From an uncultured Hyphomicrobiales bacterium (lineage in GTDB: Bacteria > Pseudomonadota > Alphaproteobacteria > Rhizobiales > Xanthobacteraceae): a stretch of DNA of 11,203 nt. The notes beneath the pieces are model-generated. The model was not told the DNA's origin, did no database searches, and worked only from the letters and a program-made list of their open reading frames with translations. The position numbers and the translations under genes are program-made. The DNA is taken from assembly GCA_903891395.1 (NCBI GenBank), contig CAITEM010000447.1, positions 1 to 11,203 on the forward strand, given 5' to 3'. Below, in pieces: positions 1 through 8,314 of this stretch (the stretch's first letter is position 1; the number at the start of each line of letters is the position of its first letter).

Positions 1-1017
1 CGGAGGTCTTCATGCCCGCGCGCCCGGCTCCGCAATCCGGGCCAGCTACGCCGGACGCGCTCACGCTGGCACCGCACCCAACCTTAAACTAACATGCCCA
101 CCGGACCACTCGATCGGGGCAGGCCACTGGAAAACGACGACAACCGCGCCGCCGTCCTCGCGCCCGAGCAGAATCCGCCTGACGGCCGCTACCGCGCGCA
201 GTGGAACGACGACTACCACCACGCCTGGCACGTGTTTTTGACCGGCGAAGATGCCGGTTATTACAGCGACTATAAGGACGCCGGCAAATACATTGCGCGG
301 ACGCTGAGCGAAGGTTTTGCCTACCAGGGCGAACCCTCGCCGCACCGCGATTGCCGAAAGCGTGGCGAGCCGAGTGCCGGCCTGCATCGCGCCGCCTTCG
401 TCAATTTTTTGCAGAACCACGACCAGATCGGCAACCGCCCGATCGGTGAACGGCTTTCGGCGCTGGTGAAGCCGGAAAAGATCGAGGCCGCTTTGGCGGT
501 CCTGCTGTTACAACCCTCGCCGCCGATGCTGTTCATGGGCGAAGAATGGGGCGCGACCGAGCCGTTTCCGTTCTTCTGCGACTTCAAGGGCGAACTGGCC
601 GACGCCGTGCGCAACGGCCGCAAGCGCGAATTCGCCGACGCCTATGCCAAGCACGGCGGCGAAATCCCCGATCCGCTGCTGCAATCCACCCGCGACCTCG
701 CCGTGCTTGACTGGAAGGCTCTGGAGCAGCCGGAGCATGCCGAGAAGCTTGCGGCGACGCGTTCGCTGCTAGCGGCGCGCAAGAAGTTCATCACGCCACT
801 GCTTCCGGCGATGGTCAGCGCAGGCGACGTGACATTCGAACAGGAGCTGCTGGTGGCGCGCTGGCCAGCCGGCGACAAGGTTCTGATGCTGCTTGCAAAT
901 CTTTCAGACAAGCCCGCGCCATCACCATCCGGTTCAACGTGGGGCACGCCGGTATGGGGTGGCACGCCACCCGGCGACTTGCCGCCGTGGTCGGTCTACA
1001 CCGCGATCTTATCTTCT

Positions 1018-1118
1018 TCATTCCCGGGCGCGAGTGAAACGAGCGAACCGGGAATCCAGATAAGCCAGAGTCTGCATCTGGATTCCGGGCCCGGCCCTTC
1101 GGGCCGGCCCGGAATGAC
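1018..1118. repeat. palindromic repeat element inside the 3' end of treZ
   Basis: A roughly 100-bp element bounded by TCATTCC (1018-1024) and its complement GGAATGA (1111-1117). It contains three further perfect stems: ATTCCCGG/CCGGGAAT (1020-1027 with 1048-1055), GAATCCAGAT/ATCTGGATTC (1052-1061 with 1076-1085), and ATTCCGGGC/GCCCGGAAT (1082-1090 with 1107-1115). The last extends with CGGCC/GGCCG (1092-1096 with 1102-1106) around a TTCG loop. The first two stems share bases and cannot form together. From memory, elements of this look are dispersed, mostly intergenic repeats in Bradyrhizobium-like genomes. Here it is read in frame as the treZ tail and lies directly before the treY ribosome site. 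No second copy was seen in the window. Confidence 0.75.
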
Positions 1119-1124
1119 AAAAAT

Positions 1125-1131
1125 GGGCGGA
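1125..1131 (+). promoter_or_regulatory. ribosome binding site of treY
   Basis: GGGCGGA lies 8 bases before the ATG at 1140. It sits between the end of the palindromic repeat and the treZ stop codon (1135-1137), so treY translation could be coupled to ribosomes finishing the treZ remnant. Confidence 0.45.
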
Positions 1132-1139
1132 AACTGACC

Positions 1140-3863
1140 ATGCCCCCCGCCATTCCGCTCGCGACCTACCGCGTCCAGTTGACGAAGAATTTTACCTTCG
1201 ACGACGCCGCGGCGATCGTGCCCTATCTCAAGGGACTCGGTATCACGCACCTTTATGCCTCGCCCTTTCTCAAGGCGCGGCCGGGCAGCACGCACGGCTA
1301 CGACATCGTCGATCACGACAAGCTCAATCCCGAGCTCGGCGGCGACGAAGGCTTCACGCGGCTCAGTGACGCGCTGCAGAAGAACGACCTTGGCCTGATC
1401 CTCGATTTCGTACCGAACCACATGGGCGTCGGCCACTCCGATAACGCGTGGTGGCTCGACGTGCTCGAATGGGGACCGAAGTCGCCTTACGCCGCGGCTT
1501 TCGACATCGACTGGGAGGGCCTGCCGTACCGGCGCAATCCCGGCGTACTGCTGCCGATCCTCGGCCGGCCTTACGGCGACGCGCTGCGGGGAGGCGAGAT
1601 CGCGCTCAAATACGACGCCGAAACCGGCAGCTTTGCCGCTTGGTATTTCGATCACAAACTACCGATCAATCCGCAGCGCTACGCCGAACTGTTGCGCACG
1701 GTCGTCAACGCCGCTGGCGCCAGCGATGAACTGCCTGGACAGCGCCTGATCGCGCTGGCGCATGAATACCGCGACCCCGGCGTGCCGACCTATGGCAAGG
1801 CCTCCGACCTGAAATCGCGCATATCGTCGATCTCCGGCGCCGCTGACGTGATCGAACGCGGTCTGATCGCTTATCGGGGCGACAACGAAGCCGGGGCCGC
1901 GCTGCTGCATCGGCTGCTCGAGCGTCAATATTACCGGCTCGCTTATTGGCGCGTGGCATTTTCGGCGGTGAACTATCGCCGGTTCTTCGACATCAGCGAT
2001 CTGGCCGGACTCCGCGTCGAAGATCCAAGGACATTTCGCGGCATCCACCCGCTGGTGGCGCGGCTGATTGCGGCCGGCAAACTGCAAGGCCTGCGGCTCG
2101 ACCATATCGACGGCCTGCGCGATCCCGCGCAATACAGCCGCCGCCTGCAACAACTCGTCAACAAGGTGCGGCGCGAAGCCGGGCTAAGCGGCCCGTTCTA
2201 CGTCATCGTCGAGAAGATTCTCGGCGAAGGCGAAGCGATGCCGCGGTTTCCCGGCGTATCCGGCACCACCGGTTATGAATGGCTCAATGTCATCACGCGC
2301 GTGCTGGCCGACGGCAATGGTTATGCGCTACTCGAGACGACCTGGCGCGATTTCACCGGCGAACGCACGCCCTTCGCGGAGATGCTCGATACTGCGAAGC
2401 GCCGCGTGATCGATACCATGCTGGCGTCCGAATTCACGGTGCTGGCGCGCGCATTGGCGCGCATCGCCGCCGGCCATTACAGCACGCGCGATTTCACACT
2501 CGACCGCTTGCGCTCGGCGTTGCAGACCTACGTGCTCGAATTTCCGGTGTACCGCACTTACGTCACTGCGGCCGGCGCTTCGGCTGGCGACCGCACCATG
2601 ATCGAAGCCACGATCGGCCGCGCGCGTGCGCGCTGGGCCGGGCCCGACCCGGAAATCTTTGATTTTTTGCACGATGCCCTGACGATCGATCTGGGCGGCG
2701 CGGCCGGCACCAGCGCGCCGCGTGTACGTAACTTTGCGCTGAAATTGCAACAATTCACCGGGCCGCTGATGGCCAAGGCGCTGGAAGACACGACCTTCTA
2801 CCGTCACCACCGCCTGCTGGCGCTGAACGAAGTCGGCGGCGACCCGGAAGCGCCGGCGCTGACGCTCGATGAATTCCACCGGCTGCAAAAGGAGCGTGCC
2901 GAAACATCACCGGCCAGCCTTACCGCAACGGCGACGCATGACACCAAGCGTGGCGAAGACGGCCGCGCCCGCATCCTGGCGCTGGCGGAAATGCCGGACG
3001 ATTGGGCGGCGGCGGTGAAGGAATGGCGCGAGCAAAATGCCGGCCTGATGGGCAACCGGCTTCGGCCAACCACGGCGCACGAATACATGATCTATCAGGC
3101 GCTGGTCGGTGCCTGGCCCGCGGCAATCGATGAAGATTTTGTCAAACGCATGCAAGCCTACGCCTTGAAGGCCACGCGCGAGGGCAAGCAGCAGACAAGC
3201 TGGACCAATCCGAACGAGGACTATGAGAAAGCGTTGCAGGACTACGTCGCGAAGCTGCTGGCGCCAGCCAATGGCACGTTTCTCGCATCATTTGCCGCCT
3301 TCGCCGCGCGAAGCGATTTGATCGGTGCACTGAACGGCCTATCGCAGGTGGCGCTCAAGGTGCTACTGCCCGGCGTGCCGGATTTCTATCAAGGCACGGA
3401 ATTCTGGGACTTCTCGCTCGTCGATCCCGACAACCGCCGTCCGGTCGATTTCAAGGCACGGGCGCGCGAACTGGCGGACGGCAGCGAGGATTGGACCGCG
3501 CTTGCGGGCCGTTGGCAGGACGGGCGCATCAAGTTCGCCCTGACGCGGGCACTACTGAAGCTGCGTACCGATCACGCTGAGTTCTTCCGAAGCGGAAATT
3601 ACGAGCCGGTCGCCGTCAGCAGCACGCACGCCGATCACGTCATCGCTTTTGCCCGCACGCGCGGGCGCGAAAGGCTGGTCGTCGCCATCGGCCGCCACTT
3701 CGCGCCGCTCACCGACGGCGGACGTCACTGGCTTAACGCCGTCGACGCCGTTGTCCCGGATATGCGCGGCAAGTACGAATGCCTTCTCGGCAGCGATGTC
3801 GGGTCAAGCTCCCTCGCCGCCGATTTCACGTCGATCCCCGTCAAGGTGTGGCGGCGAGTCTGA
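1140..3863 (+). CDS. treY: malto-oligosyltrehalose synthase (GH13, TreY)
   Basis: TreY is a cytoplasmic enzyme that isomerises the reducing-end alpha-1,4 linkage of maltodextrins to the alpha-1,1 linkage, giving maltooligosyltrehalose for TreZ. The 907-residue product opens with the family signature ATYRVQL (8-14), then GITHLYASPFLKARPGSTHGY (34-54) and LILDFVPNHMGV (86-97). Catalytic residues are visible: nucleophile D321 in GLRLDHIDGL, acid/base E358 in YVIVEKILGEGE, and D601 in TATHDTKRGED. The C-terminal substrate region LPGVPDFYQGTEFWD (743-757) with VDPDNRRPVD (761-770) is also typical. Length is within the family range and there is no internal frameshift. The start at 1140 lies 2 bases after the treZ stop, so the two were one operon. 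With treZ truncated, flux to trehalose would need another treZ elsewhere. Confidence 0.97.
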   Translation: MPPAIPLATYRVQLTKNFTFDDAAAIVPYLKGLGITHLYASPFLKARPGSTHGYDIVDHDKLNPELGGDEGFTRLSDALQKNDLGLILDFVPNHMGVGHSDNAWWLDVLEWGPKSPYAAAFDIDWEGLPYRRNPGVLLPILGRPYGDALRGGEIALKYDAETGSFAAWYFDHKLPINPQRYAELLRTVVNAAGASDELPGQRLIALAHEYRDPGVPTYGKASDLKSRISSISGAADVIERGLIAYRGDNEAGAALLHRLLERQYYRLAYWRVAFSAVNYRRFFDISDLAGLRVEDPRTFRGIHPLVARLIAAGKLQGLRLDHIDGLRDPAQYSRRLQQLVNKVRREAGLSGPFYVIVEKILGEGEAMPRFPGVSGTTGYEWLNVITRVLADGNGYALLETTWRDFTGERTPFAEMLDTAKRRVIDTMLASEFTVLARALARIAAGHYSTRDFTLDRLRSALQTYVLEFPVYRTYVTAAGASAGDRTMIEATIGRARARWAGPDPEIFDFLHDALTIDLGGAAGTSAPRVRNFALKLQQFTGPLMAKALEDTTFYRHHRLLALNEVGGDPEAPALTLDEFHRLQKERAETSPASLTATATHDTKRGEDGRARILALAEMPDDWAAAVKEWREQNAGLMGNRLRPTTAHEYMIYQALVGAWPAAIDEDFVKRMQAYALKATREGKQQTSWTNPNEDYEKALQDYVAKLLAPANGTFLASFAAFAARSDLIGALNGLSQVALKVLLPGVPDFYQGTEFWDFSLVDPDNRRPVDFKARARELADGSEDWTALAGRWQDGRIKFALTRALLKLRTDHAEFFRSGNYEPVAVSSTHADHVIAFARTRGRERLVVAIGRHFAPLTDGGRHWLNAVDAVVPDMRGKYECLLGSDVGSSSLAADFTSIPVKVWRRV
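3813..3858. other. inverted repeat at the end of treY, at the convergent junction
   Basis: CTCGCCGCC (3813-3821) and GGCGGCGAG (3850-3858) form a perfect 9-bp stem with a 28-base loop. It lies in the last treY codons, just before the tail-to-tail junction with the minus-strand gene. There is no U-tract on either strand, so it is not a classical intrinsic terminator. It could act as an mRNA 3' end stabiliser or be chance in GC-rich coding DNA. Confidence 0.3.
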
Positions 3864-3867
3864 CGGC

Positions 3868-4836
3868 TCACTCGCCCTTGATGTCGAATTCCTTGACGAA
3901 CTTGGTGTAGTCGGCGGTCTGCGTGGCGATGAATGCGCCGAACTCAGGCCCGCACATCACTTTCGGATACAGACCGACGACATTTAGCTTGCTCTTGACC
4001 GCGGGCACAGCGATGGCCGCGGTGAAATACTTCTCGAACTGCGCCAGCATGTCCTTCGGCGTGCCGACCGGCGCGACGAAACCGAACCAGACGCTGGCTT
4101 CGATGTCCTTGAAGCCCTGCTCTTCCAAAGTCGGAATATCCGGCAGCGGATCGACGCGCTTCTGCGCCGGCACCGCGATGGCGCGCAGGCCCTTGCCGTC
4201 GATCTGCGCCTTCAGATCGGAGTAGTTGGCGATCACCGCGGTGACGTGGCCGCCGAGCACGGCGTTGACCACCGGCGGTGAGCCGGGAAATGGCACATAG
4301 ATCAGGTCGAGGCCGGCGGCGCGCTTGAGCAGTTCGCCAGCGATGTGCACGGTCGAGGCCGGACCGGTGCTGCCGTAGGACAGTGTGCCGGGCTTGGCTT
4401 TCGCCGCCGTGATGAATTCCGCCAGTGTCTTGTATTCCGAATTGCCGGCGACCGCGATCACAGACGGCGTGTCGGCCAGGTAGCAGATCGGATCGAAGCT
4501 CTTGACCGGATGATAATGATCGGTCGGATGCAGCACCGCGCCGAGAATGTACGGATTCTCGACCAGAAGGATGGTCAGGCCGTCCGGCGTCGCGCGTGCC
4601 GCGACATCGGAGCCAATGATCGAGCCGGCGCCGGGACGATTTTCGACGACGAAGGTTGGTCCGCCGGTCTCGGTGATCTGCTGCGCCAAAACGCGCGTGA
4701 TCACGTCGCCGGCGCCGCCCGCCGGATAGGGCACGATGATGCGGACCGATTTGCCGACCAGGCTCTCGGCCTGCGCCGCATGGCCGACGAGCGAGAGCGC
4801 CGTGGCAGCGACCGCTAGAAATTTCGTAACCCGCAT
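3868..4836 (-). CDS. tripartite tricarboxylate transporter substrate-binding protein (Bug/TctC family), distal copy
   Basis: A predicted periplasmic solute receptor of the Bug/TctC family, whose members mostly bind small carboxylates or similar metabolites. The start at 4836 gives 322 residues, the usual length. A longer frame starts at 4893, but the internal Met directly begins a signal peptide (MRVTKFLAVAATALSLVGHAAQA, likely cleaved after residue 23) and has GGGGA (4844-4848) 7 bases upstream. Family hallmarks are VRIIVPYPAGGAGD (31-44, with the conserved Asp44), VVENRPGAG (63-71) and the following AARATPDG (79-86). Later come LSYGSTGPAS and YVPFPGSPPVVNAVLGG, which match the ligand-pocket lobes. 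It follows the molybdopterin-subunit gene by 72 bases on the same strand and is likely the operon's last gene. No TctA/TctB membrane partners are present. The ligand cannot be deduced. Confidence 0.93.
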   Translation of the reverse strand: MRVTKFLAVAATALSLVGHAAQAESLVGKSVRIIVPYPAGGAGDVITRVLAQQITETGGPTFVVENRPGAGSIIGSDVAARATPDGLTILLVENPYILGAVLHPTDHYHPVKSFDPICYLADTPSVIAVAGNSEYKTLAEFITAAKAKPGTLSYGSTGPASTVHIAGELLKRAAGLDLIYVPFPGSPPVVNAVLGGHVTAVIANYSDLKAQIDGKGLRAIAVPAQKRVDPLPDIPTLEEQGFKDIEASVWFGFVAPVGTPKDMLAQFEKYFTAAIAVPAVKSKLNVVGLYPKVMCGPEFGAFIATQTADYTKFVKEFDIKGE

Positions 4837-4908
4837 TGTCGTTTCCCCAGTTTTTTGAATTTTTATGACGTGAGATTGAAGTGATTTAACCACGGCCGCA
4901 AGCGGTGC

Positions 4909-7275
4909 TCAGCCGGCCTCAGCGTGCTGCGCTTTGGCGTCCTGGATGGCCCGCCACACTTTATAGGGCGTCGCCGGCATGCGGATGTCCTGCACGCCGT
5001 AACGGCTGAGTGCATCGACGATGGCGCCGATGATCACCGCCGGCGCGGCCGTCGTGCCGCCCTCGCCGCCCGCCTTGATGCCGAGCGGATTGGTCGGCGA
5101 CAGCACTTCGACGATTTCGCAGGTGAAGGATGGCAAGAGATTCGAACGCGGCATGCCGTAGTCCATCAGCGAACCACATAGCGGCTGGCCGGAATCGGCG
5201 TCAATCACGCACTGCTCCCACAACGCCTGGCCGATGCCCTGGGCGATGGCGCCGTGGGTCTGACCGTGCACGATGAGCGGATTGATGCAGCGGCCGACAT
5301 CGTCGACCGACGCGTAACGCACGATCTTCAGGCCGCCGGTGTCGGGGTCGACTTCGATCTCGCAGATCGCACAGCCGTTCGGAAACACCGGATCGTGCAT
5401 TTCATTGTCGGTGATGACCGCCAGGCCCTTCTTCAGATCCTCGGGCAGTTCGTGCTTGGTCAGTTCCTGCGCCAGTTCGATGAAATCGAAGGTGAGATTG
5501 GTGCCGCTCGAAAACCGGCCGTCCCTGAATTCGATCTGGTCCGGCTGCACGCCAAGAACGATGGCGGCGGCACGCTTGCCCTTGGCGATCATCTGCACCG
5601 CGGCGATGGAGAACACGGTAGCTGCATGACGCATCGAGCGGCCGGAATGGGTGCCGCCACCGGCTTTCACCACATCGGTGTCACCCATGATGATGCGCAC
5701 GCTCTCCGACGGCACGCATAGCAGATCGGCGACGACCTGCGCGAAGCTGGTCTGGTGGCCCTGGCCGGCCGGTTGCGTGCCGATGATCACGTCGACAAAA
5801 CCGTCGGGGCGGATCGTGATACGGGCCTGCTCCTTGGGCGCGCCGATGGACGACTCGACGTAATTGGCGAGTCCCCGCCCGAGCAGCTTGCCGCGCTTGG
5901 CGGCTTCGCGCTTGCGCGCTGCAAAGCCGTCCCAATCGGCGATGCGCATGGCGAGATCCATGGAGTCTTCGTAACGGCCGCTGTCGTACAGCATGCCGAC
6001 CGCGTTGCGGTACGGCATGGCCTTGGGCTTGACGAGGTTGCGGCGGCGCAGCGAGATGCGGTCGATGCCGAGCTTGGTGGCGGCGATGTCGATCAGGCGT
6101 TCGACCGCGAACGTCATCTCCGGACGGCCCGAACTGCGATAGGCCTGCGTCGGCACCGTATTGGTGTAGACCGACATCGCGCGCAACGTCGCCACCGGAA
6201 TGGCGTAGCTGCCGGTGATCAGGCCGGAACCCTTGCTCAGGGGCGACAGCGAGACGCAACGCGCGCCGGCATTGCTGATGTTGGTCGCCCGCAAGGCCAG
6301 AAACTTGCCTTTAGCATCGATCGCCAGTTCAAATTTCGCGACAAGATCGCGGCCCTGATAGTCGCTGAGGAAACATTCCGAGCGCGTCGAGGTACACTTG
6401 ACCGGCCGCTTCAATTTGCCCGCGGCCCACAGGATCAGCCCGTATTCGACATAGACGCGGTTACGCGTGCCGAAATTGCCGCCGATGTCGAGTGCCAATA
6501 CGCGCAATGTTTCCAGATCGATGCCGAGCACGTCGGCAATCTCCCGCCGCTGGCGCACCGCGCCGCCGCCGCCGGCGTGCAGCGTGAAATGTCCGGTCGC
6601 CGTGTCGTAATTGGCGACACAGGCGCGCGGCTCCATGGGAACGCCGGTGACGCGGTCGATGTGGAAGTCCATCGCGACCGTGTGCGCGGCCTCGGAGAAA
6701 GCCTTGTCCGTCCCGGCTTTGTCGCCGAAATGAGTATCGACCAGGATATTGTTCGGCAGTTCGTCCCACACCGCCGGTGCACCGGGTTTCAGGGCATCTT
6801 CGGATTGGCAGACAAAGGGCAATTCCTCGTAGACGACTTCGAGCGCCTCGGCGCCGTCCATCGCCTGGGCGCGCGTTTCCGCCACCACCATCGCGACGGG
6901 TTCGCCGACGTGGCGCGCCTTGTCGGCGGGCAGCAGCATATGCGGACCCTGGAAGACCACACTGCCGTTGGGGCCGGTCAGCTTCATGTCGTCGCGTGTC
7001 TTCGGCAGCGGGTCGTGCTGGATGGGCTTGAGGCCGTCGGCGACGCAATCGGCGCCGGTATAGACGCCGAGCACGCCAGGCATCGCCAGAACCGCGGTCT
7101 TGTCGATGCTGACAATGCGCGCGTGCGGATGCGGCGAGCGCACCATGGCCGCATAGGCCTGGCCCGGATAACTGAAGTCGTCGCTGAATTGGCCCTTGCC
7201 GGTGATCAGCCGCGCGTCTTCGGTGCGCGGCATCGGCTGACCGATAAAACGAAAGGTGGTTTCAGGAAGCGTCAT
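4909..7275 (-). CDS. molybdopterin-binding large subunit of a xanthine dehydrogenase/CO dehydrogenase-family hydroxylase
   Basis: Large Moco subunit of a molybdenum hydroxylase; such enzymes insert water-derived oxygen into C-H bonds of heteroaromatics, purines or aldehydes. The start at 7275 gives 788 residues, typical for the subunit; it begins FRFIGQPMPRTEDARLITG (8-26), the normal family N-terminus. An in-frame ATG at 7410 would overlap the upstream gene and encodes only a basic, low-complexity extension. Visible elements: VGEPVAMVVAE (123-133), ALDIGGNFGTR (261-271, normally GGGFG), TQAYRSSGRPE (376-386), TQPAGQGHQTSFA (500-512), and KAGGEGGTTAAPA (734-746) with the catalytic Glu at 738. 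The loop AYRSSGR is not AYRCSFR, so it is not a form I aerobic CO dehydrogenase. Iron-sulfur and FAD subunits are missing from the window. It lies between two Bug-protein genes on the same strand, 55 bases after the first. Substrate unknown. Confidence 0.93.
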   Translation of the reverse strand: MTLPETTFRFIGQPMPRTEDARLITGKGQFSDDFSYPGQAYAAMVRSPHPHARIVSIDKTAVLAMPGVLGVYTGADCVADGLKPIQHDPLPKTRDDMKLTGPNGSVVFQGPHMLLPADKARHVGEPVAMVVAETRAQAMDGAEALEVVYEELPFVCQSEDALKPGAPAVWDELPNNILVDTHFGDKAGTDKAFSEAAHTVAMDFHIDRVTGVPMEPRACVANYDTATGHFTLHAGGGGAVRQRREIADVLGIDLETLRVLALDIGGNFGTRNRVYVEYGLILWAAGKLKRPVKCTSTRSECFLSDYQGRDLVAKFELAIDAKGKFLALRATNISNAGARCVSLSPLSKGSGLITGSYAIPVATLRAMSVYTNTVPTQAYRSSGRPEMTFAVERLIDIAATKLGIDRISLRRRNLVKPKAMPYRNAVGMLYDSGRYEDSMDLAMRIADWDGFAARKREAAKRGKLLGRGLANYVESSIGAPKEQARITIRPDGFVDVIIGTQPAGQGHQTSFAQVVADLLCVPSESVRIIMGDTDVVKAGGGTHSGRSMRHAATVFSIAAVQMIAKGKRAAAIVLGVQPDQIEFRDGRFSSGTNLTFDFIELAQELTKHELPEDLKKGLAVITDNEMHDPVFPNGCAICEIEVDPDTGGLKIVRYASVDDVGRCINPLIVHGQTHGAIAQGIGQALWEQCVIDADSGQPLCGSLMDYGMPRSNLLPSFTCEIVEVLSPTNPLGIKAGGEGGTTAAPAVIIGAIVDALSRYGVQDIRMPATPYKVWRAIQDAKAQHAEAG

Positions 7276-7330
7276 GGTCTCAACCAAACTTGTTGGGGAT
7301 AGTCGCGAAAGGAAGGCACCGAGCGCCGGG

Positions 7331-8314
7331 CTACTTGGCTTCTTTTTCGGCGGCCGGCATCGACTTGATGACCTGCGCCCACCGTTCGGTCTCGCTCTTG
7401 ATAAAGTCACGGAATTCTTCTGGCGAGCCGCCGCGCGCGTCCAGCCCCTGAAGGTGAAGTTGCTTCAGCACTTCCGCATCCTTCAGCGCCTCGTTGCTCG
7501 CCTTCGAAACTTTATCGATCACGTTGGCCGGCACGCCGGCCGGCGCGAGAATGCCGAACCAAACGCCTGTGTTGTAGGCCGGCAGTCCGGATTCAGCGAC
7601 CGTCGGCAGGTCCGGCGCGATGCTGGCGCGCTTTGCCTCGGTTGAAGCCAACGGCTTCACGGTGCCCTGCCCGATCAGGCCGACGACCGTGGAGGACGGC
7701 GCGAACATCACCTGGATACGGCCGGCGATCAGATCGGTCACCGTCTGCGCGCTGCCGGGATACAGAATGCCGCGCATCTTGATGCCGGCCATCTGCTCGA
7801 ACAACTGCGTCGCCATATGCGGACCGCTACCAATGCCCGACGCGCCGTAGAGCAATTCATCGGGCTTGGCCTTGGCCATCGCGATCAATTCCTGGACGTT
7901 CTTGACTTGCAGCGTCGGCGTGACGACGAGAATGTTCGGGATCGAGCCGATCAGCACGATGGGCGCCAGATCGGTCTGGAAATTCGCGCCCTTGTTGGGC
8001 AGCAGCGTGGTATTGATCGTTGCCGCGATAGTGGCGAGCAGCAGCGTGTAGCCGTCCTTCGAGGCGCGCGCGACGTAGTCGGTCGCAATCATGCTGCTGG
8101 CGCCGGGCCGGTTTTCGACGATCACCGGCTGGCCCAAAATTTGGTTGAGCTTGTTACCGACGATGCGGGCCGCGACGTCGCCGCTGGAACCGGCGGCAAA
8201 ACCGACGACCAGGCGGATGGGGCGGCTCGGGTAATTATCTTCCGCACGGGATAAACCAGGGGTGAAAATCGCCGCAAAAGCGACCGCAAGGATCAATTTC
8301 TTGAAGATTGCCAT
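7331..8314 (-). CDS. tripartite tricarboxylate transporter substrate-binding protein (Bug/TctC family), promoter-proximal copy
   Basis: Predicted periplasmic receptor of the Bug/TctC family, first gene of the minus-strand operon. The start at 8314 gives 327 residues. It is chosen over an in-frame ATG at 8356 because it begins the signal peptide (MAIFKKLILAVAFAAIFTPG, residues 1-20; likely cleavage after SRA at 24) and has GGGAG (8320-8324) 5 bases before it. Family motifs are IRLVVGFAAGSSGD (33-46, Asp46), VIVENRPGASS (64-74), VARASKDGYTLLL (81-93), then YGASGIGSGPH and YPGSAQTVTDLIAGRIQVMF. It diverges widely from the other Bug protein of this operon, with different pocket-loop sequences, so the pair is not a recent tandem duplication and may bind different ligands or partners. 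Ligand unknown; membrane components absent here. Confidence 0.93.
   Translation of the reverse strand: MAIFKKLILAVAFAAIFTPGLSRAEDNYPSRPIRLVVGFAAGSSGDVAARIVGNKLNQILGQPVIVENRPGASSMIATDYVARASKDGYTLLLATIAATINTTLLPNKGANFQTDLAPIVLIGSIPNILVVTPTLQVKNVQELIAMAKAKPDELLYGASGIGSGPHMATQLFEQMAGIKMRGILYPGSAQTVTDLIAGRIQVMFAPSSTVVGLIGQGTVKPLASTEAKRASIAPDLPTVAESGLPAYNTGVWFGILAPAGVPANVIDKVSKASNEALKDAEVLKQLHLQGLDARGGSPEEFRDFIKSETERWAQVIKSMPAAEKEAK

Larger units (their letters stand above)
94..1137 (+). pseudogene. treZ: malto-oligosyltrehalose trehalohydrolase, C-terminal half only (5'-truncated)
   Basis: TreZ (GH13) hydrolyses maltooligosyltrehalose to free trehalose, the second step after TreY. The frame gives 347 residues against roughly 580-600 for the family. 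Recognisable TreZ sequence starts at LENDDN (residues 12-17) and continues through QWNDDYHHA (37-45), GFAYQGEPSPHR (74-85), NFLQNHDQIGN (104-114) and LFMGEEWGA (146-154), ending near LPPWSVYTA (297-305). E13 fits the family's acid/base Glu and D110 the transition-state Asp; their spacing (97) is close to that recalled for Sulfolobus TreZ (94). The N-terminal domain and the barrel half with the nucleophile Asp are absent: a stop lies in frame at 85-87, the ATG at 94 has no ribosome site, and no TreZ-like sequence precedes it in any frame. Residues ~309-342 are encoded by a palindromic repeat. I infer a non-functional remnant; an assembly break or frameshift just upstream is the alternative. Confidence 0.8.

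Noticed and set aside
28..54. Possible tRNA-like or hairpin segment from GC-rich symmetrical bases
   Set aside because: No acceptor stem, anticodon arm or T-loop could be laid out.
3..92. Open frame ending at TAA 90-92 as the end of a named upstream gene
   Set aside because: Only 29 Pro/Ala-rich codons are visible and they match no family I recognise. It cannot be told apart from chance.
1018..1118. Insertion sequence or CRISPR repeat
   Set aside because: It is a single copy in the window with no transposase, no spacer-repeat periodicity and no obvious target duplication. A small dispersed palindromic repeat fits better.
996..1655. Minus-strand open frame of 219 codons across the repeat and the treY start
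   Set aside because: It is a shadow of treY and of the palindromic repeat, with no motif or ribosome site.
4909..7275. Aerobic carbon monoxide dehydrogenase large subunit (CoxL form I)
   Set aside because: The diagnostic AYRCSFR loop is absent (AYRSSGR instead), and CoxS/CoxM are missing.
5755..7302. Long open frame (515 codons) on the plus strand opposite the molybdopterin-subunit gene
   Set aside because: The product is rich in Arg, His, Asp and Gly with no recognisable motif. It is the usual antisense shadow of a GC-rich gene whose opposite strand has clear family motifs throughout.
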